Source of the DNA: Rubrivirga sp.
GTDB lineage: Bacteria > Bacteroidota > Rhodothermia > Rhodothermales > Rubricoccaceae
NCBI GenBank assembly: GCA_012269805.1
Contig: JAAXJP010000250.1
Span: forward strand, 1-6,328
Length of the DNA: 6,328 bases
Reading direction: 5' to 3'
In this document: positions 6,098 to 6,328 of the stretch, in pieces
Layout: the number at the start of each line of letters is the position of its first letter
Position numbering within the stretch: position 1 is the first letter of the stretch
Program-made: the position numbers and the translations under genes
The notes under the pieces: model-generated
What the model was told of the DNA's origin: nothing
The model's input: the letters and a program-made list of their open reading frames with translations, nothing else
Database searches by the model: none

Positions 6098-6328
6098 AGA
6101 CGAAACGCAGCAACACCATAGTCTACACATCGCACGCCGACCGCGGCCGCTAACCCCCGACTGCGGCGCTCCGCCCCGGACCGGCACCGAGGCGGGCGCC
6201 CCTGAACCTTCCCGAAAAATCAAGCCCGCCGACCCGGGTCCGGGATGGGCGCCTCGTTAGCTTTCCGCCCGCGCGTGCTGCCCCCCACGGCCCCTGGACG
6301 GCGGGGGCCGGCGCCCCCGCGCCTCTCG
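6098..6328. other. Non-coding region upstream of the kinase gene
   Basis: I find no gene I can support in these 231 bases. The stretch next to the kinase start (about 6098-6130) is clearly less GC-rich than the rest and is the likely leader and promoter. On the minus strand it contains TAGACTATG (6125-6117), loosely like a -10/-7 element, about 20 bases before the ATG. I see no convincing partner -35/-33 box, so this is only a candidate. There is no Shine-Dalgarno sequence before the ATG. A second A/T patch (about 6206-6221, CTTCCCGAAAAATCAA) and a 10-base palindrome GACCCGGGTC (6231-6240) lie further right. They could belong to control of the kinase or of a gene starting beyond the window. 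Confidence 0.4.
6301..6320. repeat. GC-only inverted repeat near the right edge
   Basis: GCGGGGGC and GCCCCCGC form an 8-base perfect stem around CGGC. There is no T tract on either side within the window, so a terminator call is not justified. The surrounding DNA is rich in G and C runs, which raises the odds of chance pairing. Confidence 0.35.

Noticed and set aside
6098..6223. N-terminal extension of the kinase from an ATG at 6223
   Set aside because: The added 42 residues are Gly/Arg/Pro-rich and then Cys-rich without family resemblance. They overlap the lower-GC leader, and the ATG at 6097 sits at the normal distance from the GAF domain.
6231..6240. Palindrome GACCCGGGTC as an operator
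   Set aside because: A perfect 10-base palindrome in GC-rich DNA is common by chance. The flanks do not extend the symmetry and no second copy is seen.
6245..6328. Plus-strand frame opening at ATG 6245 and running off the right edge (28 codons)
   Set aside because: It is short and Pro/Arg-rich with no recognisable motif. Open frames of this size are expected by chance at this base composition.

Overview
The window is very GC-rich. It holds one compact plus-strand gene run (nt 1-4887), one convergent minus-strand gene (nt 6097-4859) and a short non-coding right edge (nt 6098-6328). Three things suggest a member of the Bacteroidota/Rhodothermota branch, possibly a Rubricoccus/Rubrivirga-like marine bacterium: the secreted esterase ends in a type-A type IX secretion (T9SS) sorting domain, no start codon has a recognisable Shine-Dalgarno sequence, and third codon positions are almost all G or C. 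The phylum-level reading is fairly well supported. The family-level guess is inference.

Layout of the plus-strand run: the 3' part of an LD-carboxypeptidase (peptidase S66, cut by the window edge), a SemiSWEET sugar transporter, a 21-codon chimaeric gene remnant, a secreted multidomain esterase (signal peptide, CBM48-like E-set, esterase, T9SS tail), purN and purH. Four of the five junctions overlap by 1-4 bases (ATGA, ATGA, TGATG, GTGA). The remaining one, esterase to purN, has an 11-base spacer. The whole run therefore looks like one translationally coupled transcript whose promoter lies left of the window.

PurN and PurH carry out the two folate-dependent formyl transfers of purine synthesis, and PurH also closes the ring to IMP. 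The carboxypeptidase, SemiSWEET and esterase are not part of that pathway. They look like passengers dealing with cell-wall peptides, sugar flux and extracellular ester cleavage.

The minus-strand gene is a soluble GAF histidine kinase of the HisKA_3/NarX-like class. Its 3' end runs 29 bases into the 3' end of purH, so there is no space for an intergenic terminator. A strong hairpin lies just inside the kinase gene.

The most notable observation is the micro-ORF at 1132-1197. Its first half is nearly identical to the start of purN (26 of 28 bases) and its second half matches the end of the LD-carboxypeptidase gene (LHVLDPVA identical). It reads as a recombination scar joining a purN start to an LD-carboxypeptidase stop, and it records an earlier gene order in this operon. 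I see no RNA gene, CRISPR array or transposase.
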